Assembly: GCA_963843365.1 (NCBI GenBank)
Contig: CAWJKG010000002.1
Span: 1-64,000, forward strand
Length of the DNA stretch: 64,000 nucleotides
DNA from: Bog-473 sp963843365
GTDB taxonomy: Bacteria; Actinomycetota; Acidimicrobiia; Acidimicrobiales; RAAP-2
Direction of reading: 5' to 3'
Shown here in pieces: positions 29,486-37,632 of the stretch (the stretch's first letter is position 1; every line of letters begins with the position of its first letter). The translations under genes and the position numbers were made by a program. The notes under the pieces are model-generated. The model was not told the DNA's origin. It did not search any database and was given only the letters and a program-made list of their open reading frames with translations.

Positions 29486-31303
29486 TCAGTCGTCGCCCAG
29501 GCGCAGGGCCGAGATGAAGGCCTCCTGGGGCACCTCGACCCGGCCGATGTTCTTCATCTTCTTCTTGCCCTCCTTCTGCTTCTCGAGCAGCTTGCGCTTC
29601 CGCGTGATGTCACCGCCGTAGCACTTGGCCAGGACGTCCTTGCGCTTGGCCTTGACCGTCTCCCGGGCCACGATGCGCCCCCCGATGGCCGCCTGGATGG
29701 GCACGTCGAACAGCTGGCGCGGAATCAGCTCGCGGAGCTTCTCGGCCATCTTGCGCCCGTACGTGTCCGCCGTGGCCTTGTGCACGATGGTCGAGAAGGC
29801 GTCGACCGGCGCGTGGTTGATGAGGATGTCGACGCGGACCAGGTTGCCGGTGGCGTACTCCTCCGGCTCGTAGTCCAGGCTGGCGTAGCCCTTGGTGCGG
29901 CTCTTCAGCTGGTCGAAGAAGTCGATCACGACCTCGGCCAGCGGCAGCGTGTAGACGAGCTCCACCCGCTCGGGCGAGAGGTACTCCATCCGGGTCATCT
30001 CGCCCCGGCGACTCTGGCACAGCTCCATCACGGTGCCCGTGTACTCGGTGGGCGTGATGATGGTGGCGGACAGCATCGGCTCGTCGATGTGGTCGATACG
30101 GCTGGCGTCGGGCAGTTCGGTCGGATTGTCGACATCGAGCTCCGAGCCGTCCGTGAGGAAGGCCCGGTACTCCACGCTCGGTGCGGTGGCGATCAGGGAC
30201 AGGTTGAACTCGCGCTCGAGGCGCTCGCGGACGATCTCCATGTGCAGCAGACCCAGGAAGCCGCAGCGGAAGCCGATCCCCAGTGCGTGCGACGACTCGG
30301 GCTCGAAGGTGAAGCTGGCGTCGTTCAACTTGAGGCGGTCCAGGGCGTCGCGCAGGTCGGGCAGCTCGTCGCCGTCGACCGGGTAGAGGCCGCAGAAGAC
30401 CATGGGCTTGGGGTCGCGGTAGCCGGCCAGCGCCTCCTGCGACCCGTGCTGGGCCGTGGTGACGGTCTCGCCGGAGCGGGCTTCGCCGACGTCCTTGATG
30501 CCGGCGATGAGGTAGCCCACCTCCCCCGGCCCGAGTGCCTCCACCGGGACGGCCACGGGGGTCCGCACGCCGACCTCTTCGATGTCGTGCACGGCGTTGG
30601 CCTGCATGAACCGCAGCCGGGCCCCGGAGTGCAGCGTGCCGTCGACGATCCGGATGGAGCTGACCACACCGCGGTACTGGTCGTAGGAGGAGTCGAAAAT
30701 GAGGGCCCGCAACGGCGCCTCGGGGTCGCCCTGGGGCGGTGGGATGCGGGCGATGATGGCGTCGAGCAGCTCGCGTACCCCCTGCCCCGTCTTGGCCGAG
30801 ATGTGCAGGATGTCCTCGGCCGGCAGTCCCAGCACGTGCTCGATCTCGAGCGCGCAGCGCTCCGGGTCGGCGGCCGGGAGGTCGATCTTGTTCAGGACCG
30901 GGACGATCTCGAGGTCATTCTCTATCGCCTGGTAGCAGTTGGCCAGCGTCTGGGCCTGAATGCCCTGCGAGGCGTCGACCAGCAGCACGGCTCCCTCGCA
31001 GGCCGCCAGCGAGCGCGAGACCTCGTAGCCGAAGTCCACGTGCCCGGGGGTGTCGATCAGGTGGAGGATGTGGTCGTCGTGCACCACCCGCACGTTCTGG
31101 GCCTTGATGGTGATCCCGCGCTCCCGCTCAATGTCCATGGAGTCGAGGTACTGCTCCCGCATGAGGCGGGGGTCCACGGCCCCGGTGATCTCCAGAATGC
31201 GGTCGGAGAGGGTCGACTTGCCGTGGTCGACGTGGCTGATGATGGAGAAGTTGCGGATGCGCTCGACCGCGACGGGGCCGGCGGCGGTGACAGGGGGCGG
31301 CAC
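29486..31303 (-). CDS. lepA: Elongation factor 4 (LepA)
   Basis: A translational GTPase that back-translocates or remodels ribosomes. Domain order: G domain with IRNFSIISHVDHGKSTLSDR (G1), G3 in LIDTPGHVDFGYEVSRSLAA and G4 in VPVLNKIDLPAADP; domain II; and the LepA-specific C-terminus (KAKRKDVLAKCYGGDITRKR, KQKEGKKKMKNIGRVEVPQE). Length is 605 residues from GTG 31303, normal for the family and unbroken. A TACGAT box nine bases upstream of the GTG suggests a leaderless message. It is divergent from rpsT, an arrangement seen in many Actinobacteria. Confidence 0.96.
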   Translation of the reverse strand: MPPPVTAAGPVAVERIRNFSIISHVDHGKSTLSDRILEITGAVDPRLMREQYLDSMDIERERGITIKAQNVRVVHDDHILHLIDTPGHVDFGYEVSRSLAACEGAVLLVDASQGIQAQTLANCYQAIENDLEIVPVLNKIDLPAADPERCALEIEHVLGLPAEDILHISAKTGQGVRELLDAIIARIPPPQGDPEAPLRALIFDSSYDQYRGVVSSIRIVDGTLHSGARLRFMQANAVHDIEEVGVRTPVAVPVEALGPGEVGYLIAGIKDVGEARSGETVTTAQHGSQEALAGYRDPKPMVFCGLYPVDGDELPDLRDALDRLKLNDASFTFEPESSHALGIGFRCGFLGLLHMEIVRERLEREFNLSLIATAPSVEYRAFLTDGSELDVDNPTELPDASRIDHIDEPMLSATIITPTEYTGTVMELCQSRRGEMTRMEYLSPERVELVYTLPLAEVVIDFFDQLKSRTKGYASLDYEPEEYATGNLVRVDILINHAPVDAFSTIVHKATADTYGRKMAEKLRELIPRQLFDVPIQAAIGGRIVARETVKAKRKDVLAKCYGGDITRKRKLLEKQKEGKKKMKNIGRVEVPQEAFISALRLGDD

Positions 31304-31312
31304 GGTCCGTCG

Positions 31313-31318
31313 ATCGTA
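31313..31318 (-). promoter_or_regulatory. Candidate -10 box of lepA
   Basis: TACGAT on the minus strand, nine bases before the GTG at 31303, with no ribosome site between. It supports GTG 31303 as the start rather than codons further upstream. Confidence 0.38.
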
Positions 31319-31481
31319 CCGGCCCGGATCGGCGGCCCCGGTCGCCTGGCCAGGGAGGTTGGCGTCACGGGGCCGCCCGGGCGGCGGCCGAAATGGCCCC
31401 GCCACCTGCTACAGTTGTCCTCCGCACCGGTGAGGCTCCGCCCGCCGCCGCCCCCTTTCGAAGAAGACCGAGGATCGACAC

Positions 31482-31754
31482 GTGGCCAACATCCAGAGCC
31501 AGATCAAGCGGAACCGCCAGAACGAGAAGCGCCGCCTGCGCAACAAGTCGGTGCGGGCCGAGCTCCGCACGCGCACCAAGACGGCCGTGAGCGCCGCCGA
31601 GAGCGGCGCCGAGGACAGCGCCGAGGCGCTGCGCCTGGCCGTGAAGCGGATCGACAAGGCGGCGGCGCAGGGCGTGATCCACAAGAACACGGCGGCGAAC
31701 CACAAGTCGCGTCTGGTGCGGCGGGTCGCCGCCATCGAGGCCGCCGCCGAATAA
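31482..31754 (+). CDS. rpsT: 30S ribosomal protein S20
   Basis: This 90-residue basic protein binds 16S rRNA early in 30S assembly. The sequence MANIQSQIKRNRQNEKRRLR and AVKRIDKAAAQGVIHKNTAA, then NHKSRLVRR, is diagnostic for bS20. The GTG at 31482 is preceded by GAGGA in a leader of some 60 bases, in which TACAGT near 31414 may be the -10 box. It is divergent from lepA, and the downstream neighbour is convergent. Confidence 0.96.
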   Translation: MANIQSQIKRNRQNEKRRLRNKSVRAELRTRTKTAVSAAESGAEDSAEALRLAVKRIDKAAAQGVIHKNTAANHKSRLVRRVAAIEAAAE

Positions 31755-31773
31755 GCGGCACACCCGCACCATG

Positions 31774-31803
31774 CCCGCGCCAACGTGGCGGTGCTGGCGC
31801 GGG
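31774..31803. terminator. Stem-loop between convergent rpsT and the PNPOx-like gene
   Basis: CCCGCGCCA (31774-31782) pairs with TGGCGCGGG (31795-31803) around a 12-base loop. It lies exactly between two convergent stop codons, so it may end transcription from both sides. There is no T-tract, so intrinsic termination is not proven. Confidence 0.5.
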
Positions 31804-32313
31804 TCAGGCGTCCATGTGGAAGGTGAACATCTTCTCCGGGGCGATGCGCACCACCGCGATGGGCTCGGCGTCCATCCACTCCTCGAACTCGGGCCCCTGC
31901 CGCGGCAGGTACCAGTCGAGCATGGCCTGCGTGAACTCGCCGTATAACGGATCGTCGGGCCGGCAGAACTCAGCCTTGCCGTGGACGGTGACCGCGAGCT
32001 CCTCCCCCGGCACATGGGTCGCGCTGCAGGCCGGCCGCCGGGCCAGGTGACGCAGACGCACCGACTGCAGCCCGGAGCTGAACCAGAAGGTGCCGTGCAG
32101 GAAGTAGCCGTCGACCGGCCCGGCCAGCGGCCGCCCGTCGGCCGTCACCGTCGCCAGCACCAGCAGGCGCATGCCCGTCAATCGTTCCGTCAGCTCCACC
32201 GCGCTGAGCCGGCGTTCGTCGGTGATGATGTCGCGCAGGTGCGGCCCGGCGTCGGCCATGGAGGAATCGAGCAGGGACTGCAGGGTGGCGATCTCTTCCG
32301 GTGTCTCGTGCAT
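31804..32313 (-). CDS. Pyridoxamine 5'-phosphate oxidase-like FMN/F420-binding protein
   Basis: A 169-residue split-barrel protein: TGMRLLVLATVTADGRPLAG, VDGYFLHGTFWFSSGLQSVR, RHLARRPACSATHVPGEELA and VTVHGKAEFCRPDD are the strands and the cofactor-binding W-F-x-S/T-x-x of this superfamily. An N-terminal helix (EEIATLQSLLDSSMADAGPH) precedes the barrel. In Actinobacteria such proteins often bind F420 or FMN and reduce small molecules; substrate and cofactor are not predictable here. ATG 32313 is used. Confidence 0.82.
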   Translation of the reverse strand: MHETPEEIATLQSLLDSSMADAGPHLRDIITDERRLSAVELTERLTGMRLLVLATVTADGRPLAGPVDGYFLHGTFWFSSGLQSVRLRHLARRPACSATHVPGEELAVTVHGKAEFCRPDDPLYGEFTQAMLDWYLPRQGPEFEEWMDAEPIAVVRIAPEKMFTFHMDA

Positions 32314-32428
32314 GGGCCCAGTCCAGCACCGGGCGGCGCGGCGGTGGGGACTCCCGGTCCGCCGCTGTTCGGTGGCCCGCCTCGCGGACGGGGTGTACAG
32401 CCGCCGAGGGAGGGCGCAGAGTGAGGGC

Positions 32429-32839
32429 ATGAGCAGTGACACCACGACCACCACCGACGCCGCCGTCGTTCCCATCCTCGTCTACGAGGACCTCGAGGCG
32501 GCCCATGACTTCCTGGTCGAGGTCTTCGGGCTCACCTCGGGCGGCCAGCACCGTCTCGACGACGGCACCGTCGTGCACGCCGAGGTGCGCAACGGGGACG
32601 CCCCCATCTGGTTGCACCGCGTCACGGCCGAGTTCGCGATGGCGTCCCCGCGCCGGGCGCCGGCGTCCCACGGCGGGCTCTCGGTCCGGATACCCGACGT
32701 CGACGGGCACTACGCCCGCGTCAAGGCCGCCGGGGCGGACATCGAGAAGGAGCCGAGCGACCAGGACTACGGCCTGCGCGAGTACGGCGTCCGGGACCCG
32801 GAGGGCCACCGGTGGTGGTTCTCGTCGCCTCTGCCGTGA
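32429..32839 (+). CDS. VOC-family (glyoxalase-like) protein
   Basis: This 136-residue protein has two beta-alpha-beta-beta-beta half-domains: VVPILVYEDLEAAHDFLVEV with VFGLTSGGQHRLDDGTVVHA, and GLSVRIPDVDGHYARVKAAG with YGVRDPEGHRWWFSSPL. The last phrase, D-P-E-G-H-x-W-W-F, is the typical end of bleomycin-resistance/glyoxalase-like proteins. Metal ligands may be H in the first half and E/H near the end. Its 3' end runs into the convergent holA gene. Confidence 0.82.
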   Translation: MSSDTTTTTDAAVVPILVYEDLEAAHDFLVEVFGLTSGGQHRLDDGTVVHAEVRNGDAPIWLHRVTAEFAMASPRRAPASHGGLSVRIPDVDGHYARVKAAGADIEKEPSDQDYGLREYGVRDPEGHRWWFSSPLP

Positions 32840-33867
32840 TCGGCTAGCGGCGCGCCCCGGCCCGCGGGCGGCTGGCGCGGCACCGGACGGGTCTGGCGGG
32901 CCAGCCGGGCCACCAGGATCTCCACCACGATCTCCGCGTCCATGCCGCTGGCCCCGCGGACGTCCAGATCGGCGGCGGCAATGAGATTGATGGCCTCGGC
33001 GATGCGCGTGCTGCCCAGTCGGCGCGACTGCTCCAGCGCCTTCTTGGCCACGAAGGGTGCGGTGCCGAGCACTGCGGCCGCGTCGCGGTCGCTGCTGACG
33101 TCGTCCCCGTCCAGCTGCAGCATGTTGGAGAAGTGCCCGTGCAAGGTGGCCAGCACCTGGACCGGGACCAGCCCGCCCGCCTCGAGCATGCGCCGCAGCA
33201 CGATGAGGGCCCGACCGGGCTCCCCCTTGTCGATGGCATCGGTCAGCTCGTAGCGCGGAACGTTGCCCGCCTCGCCGAGATACGGGGCCAGGTCCTCGGC
33301 GGTGACGCGGGCGCCCTCGCCGTAGGCCGCACTCAGCGCGCCCAGCAGGCCCTCAATGCGGCCGAGGTCCTCGCCCACGTGCGCGGCGAGCAGGTCGGCG
33401 GCCCGCGGCTCGAGCTTCACCGGCCCGGCCCGGAGATGGTCGTGCAACCAGGCCTTGCGATCGCCCGCCTTGGCCGTGGTGACGTCGATCACCTGGCCCG
33501 CGGCGCCGACCGCCTTGACGAGCGGGGCCGGGATCGTCCCGCCCCCTCCGACGAGCACGAGCACGGTGGTGGGGAGCGGGTCCTGCACCACCTCGACCAA
33601 CCTGGGCGCGTCCGCCGTCAGGAGCCGTCCCGCCTCGCGCACGACCACCACCCGCCGATCGACCAGGAAGGGCGGGGTGAGGCAGGCGTCGACGACGGCG
33701 CCCACCTGCAGCTCGTCGCCGGGGCCCCCACCGATCTCCTCGACCATCAGCGCGTGGTCGCCGTCGCCCACCAGGTCGTCGAGCAACCCGCGCACGGCCT
33801 GCGCCACCAGCGCGGCGTCGTCACCCTTCACGAGATAGACCGGCGCCGACGCGGCGGCCGCGCTCAT
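32767..33867 (-). CDS. holA: DNA polymerase III delta subunit
   Basis: The clamp-loader subunit that opens the beta clamp. Family features: an N-terminal P-loop-like fold without a Walker motif (APVYLVKGDDAALVAQAVRG), RRVVVVREAGRLL, TTVLVLVGGGGTIPAPLVKA, KAWLHDHLRAGPVKLEPRAA, HVGEDLGRIEGLLGALSAAY and SSDRDAAAVLGTAPFVAKKA. Everything is typical as far as ADLDVRGASGMDAEIVVEIL and VARLARQ. The last ~40 codons look unlike protein and read across the convergent VOC gene; a stop near 32844 in another frame is probably the real end, with one indel in between. ATG 33867 overlaps the folP stop (ATGA). Confidence 0.88.
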   Translation of the reverse strand: MSAAAASAPVYLVKGDDAALVAQAVRGLLDDLVGDGDHALMVEEIGGGPGDELQVGAVVDACLTPPFLVDRRVVVVREAGRLLTADAPRLVEVVQDPLPTTVLVLVGGGGTIPAPLVKAVGAAGQVIDVTTAKAGDRKAWLHDHLRAGPVKLEPRAADLLAAHVGEDLGRIEGLLGALSAAYGEGARVTAEDLAPYLGEAGNVPRYELTDAIDKGEPGRALIVLRRMLEAGGLVPVQVLATLHGHFSNMLQLDGDDVSSDRDAAAVLGTAPFVAKKALEQSRRLGSTRIAEAINLIAAADLDVRGASGMDAEIVVEILVARLARQTRPVPRQPPAGRGAPLADHGRGDENHHRWPSGSRTPYSRRP

Positions 33868-34782
33868 GGCGCCTCGCTGATGGCGGCCAGCACGTCGCGC
33901 GCCCGGCGGGTGCCCTTGACGTCGTGGACCCGCACCACGCGGCAGCCCCAGGCGATGCCGAGGGCCGCCGCGCCGATGGAAGCCTCGCGCCGCTCGGTGA
34001 GCTCCAGATCGAGGATCTTGCCCAGGAACGTCTTGTTGGAGGCGGAGAGCAGCAGCGGGTAACCGAGGGAGGCCAGGGTCGAGGAGGCCCGCAGGAGGGT
34101 CAACGACTGCTCGGCGGTCTTGCCCAGGTCGAGGCCGGCGTCGAGCACAATCCGTTCGGCGGGGAGGCCGACGGCGCGGCGCACCGTCGGCGCGCTCGGT
34201 CAGGAAACGGCTCACGTCCGCCACGACGTCGTCGTAGTGCGGATCGGGATCCCGCACCCGCGGGGCGAGCCGGATGTGGGTGATCACCACCGCGGCGTCA
34301 TGCTCGGCCGCGGCCGGCGCATAGTCCGGATCGGCCAGGCCGCTGATGTCGTTGCCCATCACCGCACCCTCGGCGTAGCTGGCCCGCGCCACCGAGGCGC
34401 GCCACGTGTCCACCGAGACGGGCGTGTCGAAGCGCGCCACCAGCCCGGCGACGACGGGCACCACGCGGTCGAGCTCCTCGGACTCGGTCACTTCGGGACC
34501 GGGTCCGGCCTTGACCCCTCCGATATCGAGGATGTCCGCACCGTCGGCGACCAACTGCTCCGCCCGGCGGTACAGCTTGTCGAGCGCGAAGGTGGCGCCC
34601 TTGTCGTAGAAGGAGTCGGGCGTGCGGTTGAGGATGCCCATGACGAGCGCCCGGTGGGTCAGGTCGTAGCGGCGGCCGGCCAGGTCGAGCAGCGGGGCGA
34701 TGGTCGGCGTGGCACGGGCGGCGTGCGTGGCCCGGGCGGCGTGCGTGGCGGTCGTCGGCGCCCCGGTGGCCGGTGCGGCCAT
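33864..34782 (-). CDS. folP: Dihydropteroate synthase homologue of the FolP2 type, frame-disrupted
   Basis: A TIM-barrel protein related to dihydropteroate synthase (folate pathway). Motifs: RALVMGILNRTPDSFYDKGA, ADGADILDIGGVKAGPGPEV, PVSVDTWRASVARASYAEGA and MGNDISGLADPDYAPAAAEH. After an indel near 34196 it continues VRRAVGLPAERIVLDAGLDL, GYPLLLSASNKTFLGKIL and CRVVRVHDVKGTRRARDVLA. The form NRTPDSFYDKG and GGVKAGPG matches the mycobacterial FolP2 branch, whose dihydropteroate synthase activity is doubtful, rather than FolP1 (NVTPDSFSDGG). A true FolP may lie elsewhere. The N-terminus has a tandem repeat (THAARA twice). Start and stop overlap its neighbours (ATGA both sides). Confidence 0.82.
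34711..34746. repeat. Two-copy 18-bp tandem repeat inside the folP N-terminus
   Basis: GGCACGGGCGGCGTGCGT and GGCCCGGGCGGCGTGCGT, in frame, encode the repeated ATHAAR at the N-terminus of the FolP-like protein. The copies differ at one base. It lies outside the catalytic barrel. Confidence 0.7.
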
Positions 34783-35495
34783 CAGTACAGGCGCGCCGTC
34801 AGCGCCCGCCGGTAGTCCTTGGTCCGCGGATCGTCCGGGCCCATCGCCTCGAGCAGGTCCACGAACTCCTGGCGGGCCGCATCGTCCTCGCGCACCCGTT
34901 CCAGCAGCTCGTTCAGCTTGGCCTCAATGTCGGTGCCGCCCGCGCCCGAGACGTTGACCCCCGCCTCGAGGAGGCGGGCCCGGGCGGCCAGGGTCCGGCT
35001 CGACTCGGTCTCGGGCAGCCGGCCCAGGAGCGTCAGGGCTTCGGCCGCCTCGCCACGGTCGATGAGGATGGCGGCCAGGCCTTCGGTGGCGGCGGCGTGA
35101 TCGGGCTCGAGCTCGAGGGCCCGGCGCAGCGAGGCCTCGTCGCCGGCGGCGGCGAGCGTGTCCGCCTCGCTCGGCGCGGGGGCCAGCCGCTGCACGAACG
35201 CGGTGATCTGCGCTTCGGGAATGGCCCCGATGAACTGATCCACGACCTGGCCCTGGCTGAGGGCGAAGACGGCGGGGATCGACTGCACGTTGAAGGCGCG
35301 CGCCACTGCGGGGTTCTCGTCGACGTTGACCTTGGCCAGCTCGACTGCGCCCCCGGTGTCGGCCACCGCCTTCTCGATCATCGGCCCGAGCGTCTTGCAC
35401 GGCCCGCACCACGGCGCCCACAGGTCCACGATCACCGGCACGGTGGCGCTGCGGTCCAGCACGTCGGACTGGAATGTCTGGTCTGTGACGTCCAT
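34782..35495 (-). CDS. Thioredoxin-TPR protein (CnoX-like)
   Basis: The protein has 237 residues. The thioredoxin domain (residues 1-105) has VPVIVDLWAPWCGPCKTLGP with the W-C-G-P-C active site and AVARAFNVQSIPAVFALSQG with the cis-Pro. A helical TPR-like tail follows (LRRALELEPDHAAATEGLAA; AEALTLLGRLPETESSRTLA; RQEFVDLLEAMGPDDPRTKD). This is the layout of CnoX (YbbN), a chaperedoxin that protects proteins from oxidative aggregation. The full redox CGPC, unlike the redox-inactive E. coli form, suggests it is also redox-active. A TAGCGT box lies eight bases before the ATG. Confidence 0.88.
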   Translation of the reverse strand: MDVTDQTFQSDVLDRSATVPVIVDLWAPWCGPCKTLGPMIEKAVADTGGAVELAKVNVDENPAVARAFNVQSIPAVFALSQGQVVDQFIGAIPEAQITAFVQRLAPAPSEADTLAAAGDEASLRRALELEPDHAAATEGLAAILIDRGEAAEALTLLGRLPETESSRTLAARARLLEAGVNVSGAGGTDIEAKLNELLERVREDDAARQEFVDLLEAMGPDDPRTKDYRRALTARLY

Positions 35496-35503
35496 CGGCC
35501 AAG

Positions 35504-35633
35504 ACGCTAATGGGTGCGCCGGGCGGCAGCGACGCCCCCGTTGGACGCGACGGAGAGCAGGGTGGAACCGGTCGGGCGGCCCCGGTGGCCGGGAGCCGGG
35601 CGTCCGGCTCGGCTCGACGACACCGATTAGCGT
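35504..35633. promoter_or_regulatory. Divergent -10 boxes for the thioredoxin-TPR and phosphotransferase genes
   Basis: TAGCGT occurs on the minus strand at 35504-35509, eight bases before ATG 35495, and again on the plus strand at 35628-35633, seven bases before GTG 35641. Identical hexamers at matching distances support both starts and leaderless transcription in both directions. Confidence 0.45.
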
Positions 35634-35640
35634 CGTTTGC

Positions 35641-36687
35641 GTGTCAGAGGCGCCTGCGGGCATTCACGAAAATGAAGTCACCGCGTGGATGGCGGCGCAG
35701 CTTCCCGACCTGGCGACGCCCCTCACCTTCACGCTGATCGCCGGCGGCCGTTCCAATCTCACCTTCCGCGTCGAGGACGCCGCGGGTCGGGCCTGGGCCC
35801 TGCGCCGTCCCCCGTTGCACCACGTGCTGCCCACCGCCCACGACATGTCCCGCGAATACCGCCTCATGACCGCGCTCGGGCCGGCCGGGATCCCCGTCCC
35901 GGTCACCGTCGGGCTGTGCACCGACGAGGCGGTCAACGAACGGCCCTTCTACGTGATGGAGTTCGTCGAGGGTCACATCCTGCGCACCGCGGCCGAAGCG
36001 GAGGCGGCGTTCGACGAGGCCACGCGCCGCGACGTCGGCGACCGCATGGCCGACACGCTCGCCGCGCTGCACGCCGTCGACCCCGACGCCGTGGGACTCG
36101 GCGATCTGGGCCGGCACGAGGGGTACATCGAGCGGCAGCTCAAGCGCTGGCGCGGGCAGTACGACCAGATGCAGGTCGAGGGCGTCGACCACGGTGCCAT
36201 CGTCGAACGCGTGAGCGACGAGTTGGCCCGGCGCATCCCCAAGCAGCAGCGGACCTCCGTCGTGCACGGCGACTACCGGATGGACAACGTGGTGCTGGCC
36301 GACGACGGCAGCGTGCGCGCCATCCTCGACTGGGAGATCTGTACGCTCGGCGATCCCCTGGCCGATCTCGGACTGCTGATGGACTACTGGACCGACCCCG
36401 GCGACTCCGGCGGTGTCCTGCTCGGTCTCGCCCCGACGACGGTTCCGGGCTTCTCGACCAAGGCCCAGATCAAGGAGCGCTACGACACCGTGTCCGATCT
36501 GGACGTGTCGGGGATCGGCTACTACCAGGCCTTCGGCTACTGGAAGCTGGCCTGCATCCTGCAGGGGGTCTACGCCCGCTACGTCGCCGGCGCCGGGGCC
36601 GGCGACCAGGGGAGCGTCGACGGCTTCCCCGCGCAGATCAGGCACCTGTTCGAACTGGCCGCCGAGGCGCTGGAGACCGCCCGGTGA
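35641..36687 (+). CDS. Aminoglycoside-phosphotransferase-like kinase family protein
   Basis: A protein-kinase-like fold of 348 residues. The ATP site has LTFTLIAGGRSNLTFRVEDA and AWALRRPPLHHVLPTAHDMS. RPFYVMEFVEGHILR follows, then the catalytic loop TSVVHGDYRMDNVVLADDGS (H-G-D-x-R-x-x-N) and metal-binding Asp in VRAILDWEICTLGDPLADLG. This is the PF01636-type branch often found beside acyl-CoA dehydrogenases (ACAD10/11-like). That branch is not an antibiotic-resistance enzyme and probably phosphorylates a hydroxy-acyl-CoA or small alcohol. GTG 35641 is fixed by the TAGCGT box. Its stop overlaps the PAC2 gene (GTGA). Confidence 0.87.
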   Translation: MSEAPAGIHENEVTAWMAAQLPDLATPLTFTLIAGGRSNLTFRVEDAAGRAWALRRPPLHHVLPTAHDMSREYRLMTALGPAGIPVPVTVGLCTDEAVNERPFYVMEFVEGHILRTAAEAEAAFDEATRRDVGDRMADTLAALHAVDPDAVGLGDLGRHEGYIERQLKRWRGQYDQMQVEGVDHGAIVERVSDELARRIPKQQRTSVVHGDYRMDNVVLADDGSVRAILDWEICTLGDPLADLGLLMDYWTDPGDSGGVLLGLAPTTVPGFSTKAQIKERYDTVSDLDVSGIGYYQAFGYWKLACILQGVYARYVAGAGAGDQGSVDGFPAQIRHLFELAAEALETAR

Positions 36688-37578
36688 GCCCCGAGGGCGG
36701 CGGGCTCACCGAGATCTTCGAGGTCCATCAAGAACCGGTCCTGCAGGACCCGATTCTGGTCGTGGCCCTGGAGGGGTGGGTCGACGCCGGGCTCGGCGCC
36801 GCCACGGCCATCTCCTCCCTGCTCGCGGCAGGGGCACAGCGAGCCCGTCGTCACCTTCAACAGCGAGCACTTCTTGGACCAGCGGGCCCGGCGACCGGTG
36901 GCCCGCATCGTCAACGGGATCACGACCGACCTGACCTGGCCCCGCACCGTCGTGCGGCAGGGCGCGGACGAGTCCGGTCGCGACATGCTCTTCCTGGTCG
37001 GTCCCGAGCCCGACTTCCACTGGCGCGCCTTCACCGACGCCGTGGTGGGCCTCGCCCGCTCCTGGCGGGTCCGCATGATGGTCGGGCTGGGCGCCTTCCC
37101 GGCGCCGGCGCCGCACACGCGCCCCGTGAAGCTGGCCGCCACCGCACCCGCCACCTCCATCGACCTGATTGAGCAGGTGGGCATCGTCCAGGGCGAGCTC
37201 GAGGTGCCGGCCGGGGTCCAGTCCGCACTCGAAATGGCCTTCGGCGCCAACGGGACGCCCGCCGTGAGCCTGTGGGCGCGCGTCCCCCACTACGTGGCGG
37301 GCATGCCGTTCCCCGAGGCGAGCGCCGCGCTGATCGAAGGCCTCGCTGCCGTCGGGACCTTGTCCCTGGACTCGTCGGCGCTCCGGCGGGCGGGCGACAG
37401 CTCGCGGCGGCAGGTGGACCAGCTCATCGCGGACAACGCCGAGCACCAGGCCATGGTGCGCAAGCTCGAGGAGAACATCGACGCCTCCGAGGGCAACGCC
37501 ATGGGCGTCGAGGAGGTGCCGTCGGGCGACGAGATCGCGGCGGAGCTCGAGCGCTTCCTGCGCGGCGAGGAACAGTGA
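36684..37578 (+). CDS. PAC2-family protein, frame-disrupted
   Basis: PAC2 proteins are proteasome-assembly-chaperone homologues widespread in Actinobacteria, of unknown bacterial role. The start EIFEVHQEPVLQDPILVVAL then EGWVDAGLGAATAISSLLAA is typical. An indel near 36842 shifts to SEPVVTFNSEHFLDQRARRP. The rest follows in LFLVGPEPDFHWRAFTDAVV, RMMVGLGAFPAPAPHTRPVK, GVQSALEMAFGANGTPAVSL, WARVPHYVAGMPFPEASAAL, and a helical tail with QVDQLIADNAEHQAMVRKLE. It is coupled to the upstream kinase-like gene through GTGA. Whether this genome has a proteasome cannot be told from this window. Confidence 0.85.
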
Positions 37579-37632
37579 AGCAGTGCGCGCAGCCGTGCCA
37601 GTACTGCGTGTCGAAGTGAGGAGAGGCCGGGC

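Noticed and set aside
29255..32050. A 931-codon plus-strand open frame
   Set aside because: It is antisense to the end of hrcA, lepA and beyond. High G+C makes long open antisense frames common, and the translation has no domain pattern.
35641..36687. Aminoglycoside resistance gene
   Set aside because: The kinase-like fold is the broad phosphotransferase family beside acyl-CoA and PAC2-type genes; nothing points to an antibiotic substrate.
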